Notes: generated by a model not told the origin, from the sequence alone. DNA of 64,000 nt from DASQYE01 sp036389675 (GCA_036389675.1 DASVWI010000012.1:62001-126000), one strand, 5' to 3'. Positions 34,795 to 44,149 are shown, numbered from the stretch's first letter. A program made the numbers and translations.

Positions 34795-35456
34795 TGAGCG
34801 ACCCCTTACGACCGACAGAGAGAACGAAGCTGCGGCGGTTGCCGAAGCGCGGCAGTTTTGACCGGGAAACCATTTGCCGGATATTGGACGAGTCCTTTAT
34901 TTGCCACGTCGGATTCGTCGTCGGCGATCAGCCCTTTGTAATCCCGACCGCCTACGCGCGGATGAAAGATCATCTGCTCATTCACGGGTCGTCGGCGAGC
35001 CGGATGTTGCGCGCACTGGCCGGAGAGATCAACGTGTGCGTGACGGTGACGTTGCTGGATGGTCTGGTGCTCGCGCGTTCTGCATTTCATCACTCGATGA
35101 ACTATCGCTCGGTCGTCGTCTTTGGCAGGGCGTCAGTCGTGTTGGACGAGGCGGCTAAACTCGACGCGCTCCGTGCCTTCACCGAACAGATCATCAAGGG
35201 GCGCTGGGCTGACGTTCGTCCGCCCACACCAAATGAACTCAATGCGACGATGGTGCTGCGGCTTCCTCTCACGGAGGCTTCGGCGAAGATTCGCACAGGG
35301 CCTCCTGTTGATGAGGAAGCTGATTATGGATTGAAAGTGTGGGCGGGTGAGTTGCCGCTCAGATTAGCTGCCGGCGCGCCGCTCCCCGATCCGCGATTGC
35401 CGGAGGAGATCGTTCCGCCTGAATACCTGCGTCAGTATGAGCACAAAGCTAAATAA
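34794..35456 (+). CDS. PNPOx-like flavin-binding protein
   Basis: The protein has 220 residues and a split-barrel flavin-binding fold. The N-terminal part DRETICRILDESFICHVGFV, followed by QPFVIPTAYARMKDHLLIHG and the loop GSSASRMLR, is the pattern of the pyridoxamine 5'-phosphate oxidase-like group with bound FMN or F420. LVLARSAFHHSMNYRSVVVFG covers the substrate side. It is not a classic PdxH; this group holds heme-, flavin- and antibiotic-modifying members. Its position opposite a MocR (PLP-sensing) regulator supports a B6-related role. The gene overlaps the next by 20 bases. Confidence 0.82.
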   Translation: MSDPLRPTERTKLRRLPKRGSFDRETICRILDESFICHVGFVVGDQPFVIPTAYARMKDHLLIHGSSASRMLRALAGEINVCVTVTLLDGLVLARSAFHHSMNYRSVVVFGRASVVLDEAAKLDALRAFTEQIIKGRWADVRPPTPNELNATMVLRLPLTEASAKIRTGPPVDEEADYGLKVWAGELPLRLAAGAPLPDPRLPEEIVPPEYLRQYEHKAK

Positions 35457-35949
35457 GTTGAGCATACAAGTACGGATGGCCGCGCCTGACGATGCCGCGC
35501 GGATGGCGTCCGTTTTAGCCGCGTCGTTTGTGGAGCACAAACCTTCCTACACTCCGGAAGCGTACGCCGCGACCGTTCTCGACAACGAGCAGATCTTGAG
35601 CAGGCTGCGCGAAGGACCTTCCTGGGTCGCCGTGCGCGAGGGAGAAGTGGTCGGCACGGTCTCGGCAGTTCCCAAAAGCGACGCGCTCTACATCCGCAGC
35701 ATGGCCGTCCTCCCGAAGGCGAGAGGACACAGAATAGGGGAGTTGCTATTAAACGAGATCAAGAGCTTCGCCGCCGGGCGTGGATACGAGCGCTTGATTT
35801 TAAGCACCACACCCTTTCTTGATCGCGCTATCCGGCTGTATGAAAATTTTGGCTTCCGGCGAAGCGACAGAGGCCCGCACGACTTATTCGGAACGCCGTT
35901 ATTTACGATGGAGAAAAACATGCGGGTGTCAAACTCAATCAACTACTGA
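35437..35949 (+). CDS. GNAT-family N-acetyltransferase
   Basis: The protein has 170 residues with the GNAT fold: VRMAAPDDAARMASVL at the start, VVGTVSAVPKSDALYIRSMAV, the acetyl-CoA loop LPKARGHRIGELLL (the Q/R-x-x-G-x-G/A motif), and YERLILSTTPFLDRAIRLYE followed by FGFRR. The start at 35437 overlaps the previous gene by 20 bases. It is the last gene of the DinB/PNPOx operon. The acceptor is unknown; a small-molecule or protein amine is usual for the family. Confidence 0.85.
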   Translation: MSTKLNKLSIQVRMAAPDDAARMASVLAASFVEHKPSYTPEAYAATVLDNEQILSRLREGPSWVAVREGEVVGTVSAVPKSDALYIRSMAVLPKARGHRIGELLLNEIKSFAAGRGYERLILSTTPFLDRAIRLYENFGFRRSDRGPHDLFGTPLFTMEKNMRVSNSINY

Positions 35950-36158
35950 TGCCGCTCCGCATCCGTAGGAAACAAAATGCTCTTGTCAATCATCACCTTC
36001 AACGATTTCACCGACCTTGACCTATCCGAACCACATACTACGAAAGCGGCTCTGGGAAATCTATCCGATTCTTGTGCTCAAACCTCTAACCTGACAGGCC
36101 AATCGCTCCATGTGCGTCCTGCCCCAAAGGCGTATGCTCTGGACATAAGGCTCTCTCG
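35950..36158. other. Intergenic stretch with nothing recognised
   Basis: No coding sequence, hairpin or repeat that I trust is seen between the GNAT gene and the hydrolase remnant at 36159-36260. Confidence 0.4.
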
Positions 36159-36260
36159 TCAGGCGAAAAAGAAAGCGTGTAGCTGCGCGTAGGTTTCCTC
36201 CGACGCGTCCTCCGGCAGATAGCGTCCGCAGTTAAGGCTGGCAAACGCAAAGCAGTGTGC
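36159..36260 (-). pseudogene. C-terminal remnant of an alpha/beta hydrolase
   Basis: The minus-strand frame directly after the epimerase stop, in the same frame, reads AHCFAFASLNCGRYLPEDAS and EETYAQLHAFFFA, then stops. The string GRYLPEDASEETYAQLHAFF resembles the last helix of many alpha/beta hydrolases, in which G-H-F-L-P-E-E-x-P-E precedes an amphipathic helix ending in FF. The catalytic His would have become Cys or Arg. It has no start codon, so it is a remnant only. The weak point is its shortness. Confidence 0.35.
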
Positions 36261-37181
36261 TCAGCTACTGCTCATCAGTTGTGCGACGAGCGCGGGAAAT
36301 CCTTCCCGCACGCTCTTGTAGCGTGGCGTCCACTCGCCCTTCTCCTTGAACAGTCGGTTTGACATTCGATGTGATCGCGCGAGCGTCTCACCTATCGAGC
36401 CGGCCAGATACTTGAACCAGTAGGGCAGAAACCTCGGCCTTTGCACGCCGAGCGCGTCCGCCAGCGCGTCGAAATACTCTCTCTTAGTCACCGGCTCGTC
36501 ATCGACCACGTTATAAACTCCGGCGGGAAGGGACACAGCCGCGACCACTGCCGCCGCCGCATCGTCCGTCGAGAGCGAAGAGATGTATCCGTTCGGCGAC
36601 CCGAATGCCGCAGCCACACCCTTCTTCGTAAACTTGATCATGTCGAGCGTGTGGCCGCTATCCGGCCCATAGAACAAGCCGAAGCGAAGGACGACGCCCG
36701 TTCTGCCGCTCACCGTAAAGCGTCCGGCATGGCCCTCAGCTTCCATCACGGAGCGAACGTAGCGGGCGGGTTTGACCTGCACTTTTTCATCAATCCAGCG
36801 CGCCCCCGAATCGGGGTAAATGAGGGCGAAGGATTCCTGAACGTAATGCTTTGTGCCGACCTTAAGCGCGGCGTCCACGAGGTTGCGTGAGACTTCACGG
36901 CGGATGCGGTCGTTCTCGCGCCACGCGAAGGGAAGCATAGCGCGCGTGCCGGAAGGGATGCTCGTCGCAAGGTTACAGACCGCATCATGCCCTTCGACGA
37001 CTTTCAGGACTTCCGCCGGGTTGAAGAGGTCAACCCTCGCTGGCTGCGCTCCCAGGCGCTCCAACATCTGCATCTTCTCGCGCGTCCGCGCCACCCCCGT
37101 AACCATATGTCCTTCACGCGCCAATAGCGGCACGGCTCGTCGACCGATAACGCCCGTCGCCCCCGTCAGAAATATTTTCAT
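36261..37181 (-). CDS. NAD-dependent epimerase/dehydratase family protein
   Basis: I start at 37181 (MKIFLTGATGVIG). The ATG at 37193 lies in GGAGGT-containing sequence that serves as the Shine-Dalgarno for 37181. The protein has 306 residues. The Rossmann motif GATGVIG is at residues 7-13. The extended-SDR core follows (VCNLATSIPSG, YVQESFALIYPDSG with the usual Tyr and Lys region, FGLFYGPDSG). It is probably an atypical extended SDR acting on a nucleotide sugar or another carbonyl substrate. A decayed TetR gene lies divergently upstream, which may once have controlled it. Confidence 0.8.
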   Translation of the reverse strand: MKIFLTGATGVIGRRAVPLLAREGHMVTGVARTREKMQMLERLGAQPARVDLFNPAEVLKVVEGHDAVCNLATSIPSGTRAMLPFAWRENDRIRREVSRNLVDAALKVGTKHYVQESFALIYPDSGARWIDEKVQVKPARYVRSVMEAEGHAGRFTVSGRTGVVLRFGLFYGPDSGHTLDMIKFTKKGVAAAFGSPNGYISSLSTDDAAAAVVAAVSLPAGVYNVVDDEPVTKREYFDALADALGVQRPRFLPYWFKYLAGSIGETLARSHRMSNRLFKEKGEWTPRYKSVREGFPALVAQLMSSS

Positions 37182-37220
37182 TCCGACCTCCATAATTCAC
37201 TATAAAAGCTTGACAGTGTT

Positions 37221-37454
37221 GTGGTGAGAGAATCCTCTCTCACCCTGCCTAAAAGCAAGCCACGAGAAGTGAAGAAAAGCAGGTCTGAGTCTTCCGAGCG
37301 TATCTCGCGCGAGGCGATGCGCCTGCCGGTCGAGCGGCGGTACAAGCGCACCTCGGTCGGCGACATCCGGCAGGCGGCAGGGCTTACAAGCCTGCAAGCC
37401 CATCTGGTCAACGACAAATGCCCCCCAGTCGCGGGCAGCGTGAGACAGTACTAA
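37221..37454 (+). pseudogene. Remnant of a TetR-family regulator
   Basis: The frame has 77 residues. The part ISREAMRLPVERRYKRTSVG followed by DIRQAAGL looks like a TetR helix-turn-helix, where A-x-x-L-F-x-x-x-G-Y-x-x-T-S-V-x-D-I-x-x-A-A-G-V is the usual pattern. After AAGL the homology stops and the frame ends. The ligand-binding domain is missing. Its divergent position next to the epimerase gene is typical for a regulator-target pair. No good start signal is visible. Confidence 0.45.
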
Positions 37455-37586
37455 GGGCTTACTCAGGCCGGAAGCAGTATCAAAAATACGCGAGCCTATG
37501 GGCTGCTTCCGGATTCCTCAGTGAATCCGGCGCTCGTAAGTGTTACTTCAGCGGCGTCTGGATAATTGAAGAAACAGCCTTCGGCT
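37455..37586 (-). other. Two overlapping, mutually exclusive hairpins after msrB
   Basis: CCGGAAGCAG (37468-37477) pairs with CTGCTTCCGG (37503-37512). CCGGATTC (37509-37516) pairs with GAATCCGG (37523-37530). The two stems share CCGG at 37509-37512 and so cannot form together. They lie downstream of msrB on the minus strand. There is no clear T-run, so a simple terminator is not certain. Confidence 0.45.
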
Positions 37587-37979
37587 TTAGATAGCGTCGA
37601 GCACGGGCGGCAACTCTTCGCCTTCTGGAATGAAGCGAATGGAAAGGGAGTTAACGCAATGTCGTGTGTCTTTGTCTGTGAAGCCCTCGCCCTCGAAGAC
37701 GTGGCCTAGGTGGCCCTGACAGTGGGCACAAACGATTTCTACGCGTCGTCCGTCAGCATCTACGTGGCGCTCCACGCCCTTGGGGAATTCTTCATCGAAG
37801 CTCGGCCATCCGCAGCCTGAATGGAATTTGGCCTCCGCTGAATAGAGAGGGTTGTTGCAGCGCCGGCAGATAAACGTGCCGGGCGCGAACAGATCATCGT
37901 ATTCACCCGTATAAGGCCTTTCCGTACCCTTACGGAGGATGACTCGCTTTTCTTCGTCTGACAGTTGATTGTATGGCAT
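37587..37979 (-). CDS. msrB: Peptide-methionine (R)-S-oxide reductase MsrB
   Basis: The protein has 130 residues, a normal length for free-standing MsrB. Catalytic Cys108 lies in RHCVNSLSIRF. Zinc ligands Cys38-x2-Cys41 and Cys84-x2-Cys87 are present, and the conserved GCGWPSF sits at about residues 55-61. It reduces methionine R-sulfoxide in oxidised proteins, with thioredoxin as the reductant. No signal peptide is seen, so it should be cytoplasmic. It is transcribed alone from the minus strand. Confidence 0.95.
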   Translation of the reverse strand: MPYNQLSDEEKRVILRKGTERPYTGEYDDLFAPGTFICRRCNNPLYSAEAKFHSGCGWPSFDEEFPKGVERHVDADGRRVEIVCAHCQGHLGHVFEGEGFTDKDTRHCVNSLSIRFIPEGEELPPVLDAI

Positions 37980-38437
37980 AATTATTTGTAGCTACTTTAG
38001 CAAACCTTTCCAACCCATAAAAGTAAAAACAGCTGACTAAGAATGCTTGTAAATTTTCCCGGTAAATCTGACGCTGATATACCTACGGGTTGTTTATGAG
38101 ACCACCCACCCGCATCGGCGCTACTGCGACTTTTGTCGTTGACATAAAGCCTCCTATGAATTTCCAGCCATTGTTGATGTGAAAGTCCGGTCAGGCTTAC
38201 ACCGCAGCCTCCCTGCTACGCCAGAAGAATACCGTCAGCTCCGCAGACTTGCCCTTCCCTGATCGTTCGGAAATGAGTAGCGACAAACCATCACGGCGAA
38301 TATTATATTGTTCCCAGAGGCGGGAGAAGCAGTAGAATCAGGTTCAACGCCCCTGCTCGTTCATAGTTAAAGCGCAGAGCGCCGTTTACTATTCGCGCGG
38401 ATAGCATAGCGGACAGTAGAATCGCTCCTCTAATCTA
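37980..38437. other. 458-bp intergenic stretch with nothing recognised
   Basis: I see no intact gene here. It separates divergent msrB and the TPR gene at 38438, so it should contain both promoters. I found no convincing box pair or repeat. Confidence 0.4.
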
Positions 38438-40138
38438 ATGGTGAGACGCCTGAGAATAATGCGGGTCAAAGGCTTGTCGTCGTCGTGTATGGGAATCAGC
38501 GCCCCTGCGGGGCACGGACGCCAACGTCTGTCGCTGTGGGCCAAGAGGCGGGGCAAGAAAACAGGACGCGCCGGAGCGAGAGGACAACGATCATTTACCG
38601 TCCTGTTGCTTATTCCGCTGTGCCTCGTGATGGCTTCACCCATCATCCCGGCCACGCAGAACCTACCCGTCTTCGACCGATTGGAGCGCGCCTCTGGTTT
38701 AATACGCAAGGGAGACCTGATACGCGCCGAGAAGGAGCTGGATTCAATATTGCGCGCGCAGCCCCTTGAAGCCAACGCGCTTAACCTGCTCGGCGTCGTT
38801 CGCGCCCAGCAGCGGCGGACGGACGAAGCGGAAAAACTCTTTCTGCGCGCCCTCGAAATTGCTCCGGCTCTGGTGGGCGCTTATCTGAATTTGGGCCAAC
38901 TCTACCTCGACGGACGGAAAACGGAGCGTGCGCTCTGGGCCTACGATGAGGCGAGTAAGCTTGTGCCAGACCGCCCGGACGTTAATTATAATCTCGCCGG
39001 GTTATACGCCGAGCGACAAGACTACAACCGCGCTCTGGATTATCTGGGGAAGATTCCACGCGCGTCCTTAAGCGCGGAACACCTCACGCTCGTAACAGAA
39101 TGCTATCTCCATCTTGGCCGCACGAAAGAGGCGCAGGCAGTTGCCTCGTCGCTCATGCGATCAGGCGTCCTCTCGGCGGAAGCGACCGCCACACTCGCCG
39201 CCTCCTTCGCCGAACACAAACTGATAGATCAGGCGATAGAGATACTGGAGGCTGCCCGGCAGCGAACGCCGGATTCTTTCCCTATCCTCTATAATCTCGC
39301 TACCAGCCATTACCAAAAGGCAGAGCTTGATCGTGCCGAAGAGTATTACAAGGCGGCGCTCGCCCTGAAGCCTGATGATGTGGACACGTTGCGAGCGCTG
39401 GCGCGCGTGGCGCGCGCCCGTGGCGAATTGGAAAAGGCGCTCGGATACATGATTCGCGCTCGCAAAATCGCGCCGGACTCTTTACCGGTGCTCTACGATT
39501 TTGGCTGGACGGCGCTGAACCTGAACCTGCTGTTTGATGCCTTGCCTGTCCTTGAGCGCCTCCACCGCGTTAGGCCGGACGAGCCCGGCTACCTGTACGC
39601 GCTCGCCATCGCGCGTTTGCATAACGGCGAGGCGGCTCAGGCCCAACAACTTCTGGAACGCTTCATTGAATTGCGGCCCGATGACAGTCGCGGCCATTAC
39701 GTGCTCGGCGCGACTCTCTATAGCGTCAAACAATATGAGCGGGCGCGCGTGTCCCTTGAGCGCAGCGTCGCGCTGTCTCCCTACGCTGACGCCGAATACT
39801 ATCTCGGCATGATCGCCTATAACGAAGGCGACGCGGCACGGGCAGAGGCCCATTTGCGGCGTGCGCTCCGCTCCGAGCCCGACCATTGGGCCGCGCACTC
39901 GGCGCTCGGCATGGTCTACGCCAGACAGAAAAACTACGCCGCGGCCCGGGCCGAGTTGGAGCGCGCCATCGAGCTTCGTCCGCAGGACGGGACATCGCAT
40001 TACCAGTTGGGGATCGTTTACGCGCGACTCGGTGAGAAGGAGCGTTCCCAAACCATGTTCGCGACCGCCGATAAGCTGCGCGAGGAGAAACAGAAACAGG
40101 AAATGGTGCGCTTCAGATTAGTTGACCCGCCGAAATAG
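38438..40138 (+). CDS. TPR protein upstream of the TonB-dependent receptor
   Basis: The frame has 566 residues. A hydrophobic segment at about 51-70 (FTVLLLIPLCLVMASPI) follows a long basic stretch, so the true start may be later; ATGs at 38459 and 38489 are candidates. From about residue 75 to the end there are some 12-14 tetratricopeptide repeats, for example AEKLFLRALEIAPALVGAYL and YERARVSLERSVALSPYADA. The protein should be exported or anchored in the inner membrane, facing the periplasm. It is followed by an Oar-like receptor and a second TPR gene, an arrangement suggesting a scaffold for polymer or sugar uptake. Confidence 0.8.
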   Translation: MVRRLRIMRVKGLSSSCMGISAPAGHGRQRLSLWAKRRGKKTGRAGARGQRSFTVLLLIPLCLVMASPIIPATQNLPVFDRLERASGLIRKGDLIRAEKELDSILRAQPLEANALNLLGVVRAQQRRTDEAEKLFLRALEIAPALVGAYLNLGQLYLDGRKTERALWAYDEASKLVPDRPDVNYNLAGLYAERQDYNRALDYLGKIPRASLSAEHLTLVTECYLHLGRTKEAQAVASSLMRSGVLSAEATATLAASFAEHKLIDQAIEILEAARQRTPDSFPILYNLATSHYQKAELDRAEEYYKAALALKPDDVDTLRALARVARARGELEKALGYMIRARKIAPDSLPVLYDFGWTALNLNLLFDALPVLERLHRVRPDEPGYLYALAIARLHNGEAAQAQQLLERFIELRPDDSRGHYVLGATLYSVKQYERARVSLERSVALSPYADAEYYLGMIAYNEGDAARAEAHLRRALRSEPDHWAAHSALGMVYARQKNYAAARAELERAIELRPQDGTSHYQLGIVYARLGEKERSQTMFATADKLREEKQKQEMVRFRLVDPPK

Positions 40139-40214
40139 CCCGCTCGCCCGCGCGTTATAGATCGCTGCTGCCGACAGAATAATCTTCCTCCTGGGCCAAC
40201 ATGGAAAAAGATCA

Positions 40215-40244
40215 TTGACAATTACCGAGTGGGACTGTTATAAG
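40215..40244 (+). promoter_or_regulatory. Sigma70-like promoter for the TonB-dependent receptor
   Basis: TTGACA (40215-40220) and TATAAG (40239-40244) are spaced 18 bases apart, the best promoter match in the region. The start codon of the receptor lies about 260 bases downstream, so the mRNA would have a long leader. I saw no strong structure in that leader except a short GC-rich hairpin near 40325-40350. Confidence 0.7.
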
Positions 40245-40507
40245 CCGTGCCATCCGGCTAGAATGCGAAGCGCGCGTTTTGGCGATTCCAAACCCCGTTC
40301 TCTTTACAAGCTATTAGATTAATCCGGGGCGCTCGGGCTGAGCCCGGGGGGGACTGACCTCTTAGCCGCCTGTGATCGCTTCTCAAGTTCGCCGGTTATG
40401 CTCTTTGGCAGCGGTCGATCATGTAAACGCAAACGGATGCGTTCGTCGACCGTAGTATCTCTCATTCCGATCTCAGACTCCGAAGGCACAGTTTCAAAGA
40501 GGGATTT

Positions 40508-43500
40508 ATGAATCACAAGCTTACCGTGGTGGCGTTGTTAATGCTCGCACTGATGTGTTGTGGGCCAGCCGTATTGGCCCAGAGCGACCGGGGCTCGATC
40601 ACCGGCACTGTCACCGACCCGAGCGGGGCCGTCGTCCCAAACGCGAAAGTGACGGCCACGAACCTCACCACCAATGAGGTGCGCGAGGTTATGACCAACG
40701 AGCAGGGAAGTTACACTATCCCTCAATTGAAGGCCGACCCCTATAACGTCACGGTCGAGGCCGCCGGCTTCAAAGCGGCGACCGCTGAAGGCGTGCAGGT
40801 CGCCGTTCAGGTGACGCGCACCGTGGACGTTAAGCTTGAGATCGGCGTGGTGACGGATGTCGTCACGATCTCAAATGATTCCACACCCGTCATTCAAACC
40901 GACAGCCCCGTGCGCCAGACCAACGTCACGGAGCGACAGGTGCGGGAGCTGCCGCTTCAGGTCACCGTCGAGAGCGCCGGGCGCACGCCCCTCTCCTTTA
41001 TCTTTCTGGACAGCAACGTCTCATCGTCGGGCCGCATCGGCGAGCAGGAGCGGGGAACCAGCGCCAATCGCTTTAGAGTCAGCGGCGGTCAGGCGCTGGG
41101 CACGGAGATATTGGTGGACGGCGGCTCGACGCGCCGCGCGCAAAGCGGCACCTTCTTCACGGAAGTCGCGCCGGGGCCGAACGCCTTTCAGGAGTTCACG
41201 CTCAGCACCAGCACCTACTCGGCGGAGTTCGGCAACTCGACGGGCGGCATCGTCAACTTTACGATCAAGTCCGGCACCAACGACTTCCACGGCGAGGCTT
41301 ACTGGCTGCATCGCAACGACGCGCTCAACGCCAACACCTTCTTCAACAATGCCAACGGGCAGGAGAGGCTCATCGACCGCCAGCACGACTTCGGCTTCAA
41401 CATCGGCGGGCCGGTCTACCTGCCGCGATTCGGCGAGGGCGGCCCGCGCCTGATCAGCCTTAAGGATCGCACCTTCTTCTTCTTCAACTTTGAGGCTTAC
41501 CGCTTCAGCCAGACGGAAAACGCCTTTATCACCGTGCCCACTCTGAGGATGCGCGAGGGAGACTTCGGCGAACTCTTTACAGACCCGGATGTCCTCAAAC
41601 AGTTTCCCGGCGGTGTACAGATCTATAACCCGCGCAGCGGCGCGCCGGGCACACGCACGCCCTTCGCCGGAAATATTATTCCGCTCGCGGCGCAAGACCC
41701 GGTCGGGCAGAAGCTCATGCAGGTTTTCCCGCTCCCGACGCGCCCCGGCGTCTTCCGCAACTACCTCGCCTCGTCCACTGTCCCGACGAACATGGACAAT
41801 TATGTGTTCAAGATTGACCATGCCCTGACGCAGGCCCAGAGGCTCTCGGTCAGCTACTCGAATCGCCAGAGCAGCACGATAGGGAGCATCGGGTCAAGAT
41901 TCCCGCGCTATCCGAGACCGTTTACCGCCTGGGGCACATCCGACCAGATCATCACGGCGCACATCGCCCGTTTGCAGCATGACTGGACGCTCTCGCCGAC
42001 GCTTCTGAACCACTTCAGCGCGGGCTTCAGCCGCAATGAGACCTTCAACCAGAGCCCCGGCGTGACGGGCAATGCGGCTGACCCGTTCAATTTCGGTATC
42101 CCCCTGAATTCCGTCCTCGGCGGGGCTTTACCCTCGATAGACTTTCCCGGCTACGGCCAGAGCGACACGCGCGCGGCCCAAGGCTTCGGCGGCACATGGG
42201 TCAACAATTCGCCGTTCGCAGACAACCTGACGCAGGTTTCCGACTTCATCACTTGGGTCAAGGGACGCCACACGCTGCGCTTCGGCGGCGACGTGCGCTG
42301 GCAGCAATTTAATCCCGTCGAGCTGCGCGCCCCGGGCGGCTGGTTCAACTTCCGCCACCTACAGACGGCCAACGCGGATGTGGACAATCAGGGCTGGCCG
42401 CTGGCGAGCCTGATCACGGGCGCGACCGAGTGGTCTTTCAACAGCAACAAGACGATGGACCCGGGCTGGCGCTATTTTTACACGGGGGGCTTTGTGCAGG
42501 ACGATATCAAGCTCACGCAAAAGCTGACGCTTAACGTCGGGCTGCGCTACGAGATAAATTACCCGCGCCGTGAGTCGCACGGGCGCTACAGAAGCTTCGA
42601 CCCGACGGTCTTGAACCCGGCGGTCGGACGACTCGGGGCTTTAGTGTCAGCAGACCCGAACGCGCAGGTGCGCTCTCAGTACGAGGGTCTCGTCAAGCCT
42701 GATTATTCCAACATCGGCCCGCGCGTCGGGTTCGCCTACTCGATTAACGATAAGACGGTCGTGCGCGGCGGCTACGGCATCTACTACGCGCCCATCCTCT
42801 TCGGCTTCGCCGGGGACGTGTCCAGCAGCGAGGGGACTGAAGGCTACAATACGACGGTCGCGCGCCCGCAATTCGGAGCGGACGCCAACTTCTTCCTGAG
42901 CACCTACCCTGCTCGTCCTTCGGTCGACCCGAACAACCAGTTCATCGGTTCCGAGGACATCTCCTACATCAACCAGAACTACAAGGCCGGGCGCACGCAG
43001 CAGTGGAGCATTGATGTCCAGCGCGAGCTTCCGAAGAACTTCGCCGTCTCGGTCGGCTACATAGGAAGCCGTGGCACGCGCCTGCGCTCGGACATTGGCC
43101 GCGTCAACGCGATTCCCTTTGAAGCACTCAAGCTGGGGAATCCTTTGCTCAACAAGCCGCTCGCGGACGTGACGGCAGCCGAGAGGGCCTACGCGCAGAG
43201 CGTCGGCATCAAGCTCGCGGCTAATAACAATGCGGTCTTCAACGGCTTCACGGGAACCGTCGCGCAATCCCTCAGACCGTTCCCGCAGTACGGAAGAATC
43301 AATAACATTCAGGAGAGCGAAGGGCAGAGCTGGTACAACGCCTTGCAGGTCAAAGTCGGTCGCCGCTTTTCGCGGGGCGTACAGTTTGACGTGGCCTACA
43401 CATTCTCAAGGCTGACCGGAACCGCAGCCGAAGACCTCTACGGCGGCACGACGGTCAACGCCCCGCAGAATCCATATGATCGGACACGAGCGGTCTCGCC

Positions 43501-44149
43501 CAACAGCACGCCGCACGTGCTGGTCTTCAACTACATCCTTGAGCTTCCCTTCGGCAGGGGCAGGCGCTTCCTCAATCAGGGCGGGATAGTGAACACCATC
43601 TTTGGCGGCTGGCAGATCGGCGGTATTCACCGCTATCAGTCAGGCGTGCCGCTGGTGGTCGTCGCCTCGGGTGCTTCCGGCTGGTTGAATACGGCAGGAT
43701 TCGCGGGCTTCCGCGGCGCGGTCTTACGGCCCAACCTGACGGGCTCGCCGATATTGACGGGAAACGATCCCAGCGGGACACGTTTTCAGGTCGTCAACGG
43801 GGCGGCCTTCTCAGCCCCGCCTAACTATGAGACTCCGCCCACCACCGACGTGACGAACCCGGCTTACGCCGCCTATTACGCCGACCCGTCGCGGTTCTTC
43901 GGCACAGCCCCGGCGGTGCTCGATGACGCGCGCCCATTCCCGTTCTACACGGAAAACTTCAGCCTGCTGAAGAAGACGCATCTTACGGAAACCGTGGTGT
44001 TCGAGATTCGCGGGGAGTTCTTCAATCTCTTTAACCGCCACTACTACCTGATGCCGGATGCCAACATCACTTCCGGCGGTTTCGGTTTCTCCGATGTTCA
44101 GAATGCCAATCCGAGGACTATTCAGGTCGGCGCGAGATTCATTTTCTAG
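40508..44149 (+). CDS. Oar-like TonB-dependent outer-membrane receptor
   Basis: The protein has 1213 residues. A signal peptide (about 1-25, ending AVLAQS) is followed by a carboxypeptidase-regulatory-like domain (about 28-110, GSITGTVTDPSGAVVPNAKV). A plug domain (about 115-260) leads to a long beta-barrel ending in GARFIF, with a C-terminal Phe as needed for outer-membrane insertion. Motifs such as FFNNANGQERL and FFFFNFEAYRF are common in acidobacterial receptors. It probably imports large ligands such as oligosaccharides, driven by TonB. Its barrel is larger than that of siderophore receptors. It is flanked by TPR genes and followed by an ABC sugar importer. GAGGG precedes the ATG, and a terminator follows. 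Confidence 0.92.
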   Translation: MNHKLTVVALLMLALMCCGPAVLAQSDRGSITGTVTDPSGAVVPNAKVTATNLTTNEVREVMTNEQGSYTIPQLKADPYNVTVEAAGFKAATAEGVQVAVQVTRTVDVKLEIGVVTDVVTISNDSTPVIQTDSPVRQTNVTERQVRELPLQVTVESAGRTPLSFIFLDSNVSSSGRIGEQERGTSANRFRVSGGQALGTEILVDGGSTRRAQSGTFFTEVAPGPNAFQEFTLSTSTYSAEFGNSTGGIVNFTIKSGTNDFHGEAYWLHRNDALNANTFFNNANGQERLIDRQHDFGFNIGGPVYLPRFGEGGPRLISLKDRTFFFFNFEAYRFSQTENAFITVPTLRMREGDFGELFTDPDVLKQFPGGVQIYNPRSGAPGTRTPFAGNIIPLAAQDPVGQKLMQVFPLPTRPGVFRNYLASSTVPTNMDNYVFKIDHALTQAQRLSVSYSNRQSSTIGSIGSRFPRYPRPFTAWGTSDQIITAHIARLQHDWTLSPTLLNHFSAGFSRNETFNQSPGVTGNAADPFNFGIPLNSVLGGALPSIDFPGYGQSDTRAAQGFGGTWVNNSPFADNLTQVSDFITWVKGRHTLRFGGDVRWQQFNPVELRAPGGWFNFRHLQTANADVDNQGWPLASLITGATEWSFNSNKTMDPGWRYFYTGGFVQDDIKLTQKLTLNVGLRYEINYPRRESHGRYRSFDPTVLNPAVGRLGALVSADPNAQVRSQYEGLVKPDYSNIGPRVGFAYSINDKTVVRGGYGIYYAPILFGFAGDVSSSEGTEGYNTTVARPQFGADANFFLSTYPARPSVDPNNQFIGSEDISYINQNYKAGRTQQWSIDVQRELPKNFAVSVGYIGSRGTRLRSDIGRVNAIPFEALKLGNPLLNKPLADVTAAERAYAQSVGIKLAANNNAVFNGFTGTVAQSLRPFPQYGRINNIQESEGQSWYNALQVKVGRRFSRGVQFDVAYTFSRLTGTAAEDLYGGTTVNAPQNPYDRTRAVSPNSTPHVLVFNYILELPFGRGRRFLNQGGIVNTIFGGWQIGGIHRYQSGVPLVVVASGASGWLNTAGFAGFRGAVLRPNLTGSPILTGNDPSGTRFQVVNGAAFSAPPNYETPPTTDVTNPAYAAYYADPSRFFGTAPAVLDDARPFPFYTENFSLLKKTHLTETVVFEIRGEFFNLFNRHYYLMPDANITSGGFGFSDVQNANPRTIQVGARFIF

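Noticed and set aside
35977..36192. 71-residue plus-strand frame after the GNAT gene
   Set aside because: No Shine-Dalgarno and no coding-like composition; it overlaps the minus-strand hydrolase-like tail.
41021..41821. 266-residue open frame on the minus strand inside the TonB-dependent receptor gene
   Set aside because: It is the antisense shadow of a GC-rich coding region. No family-like motifs or Shine-Dalgarno are seen, and the plus-strand protein is certain.
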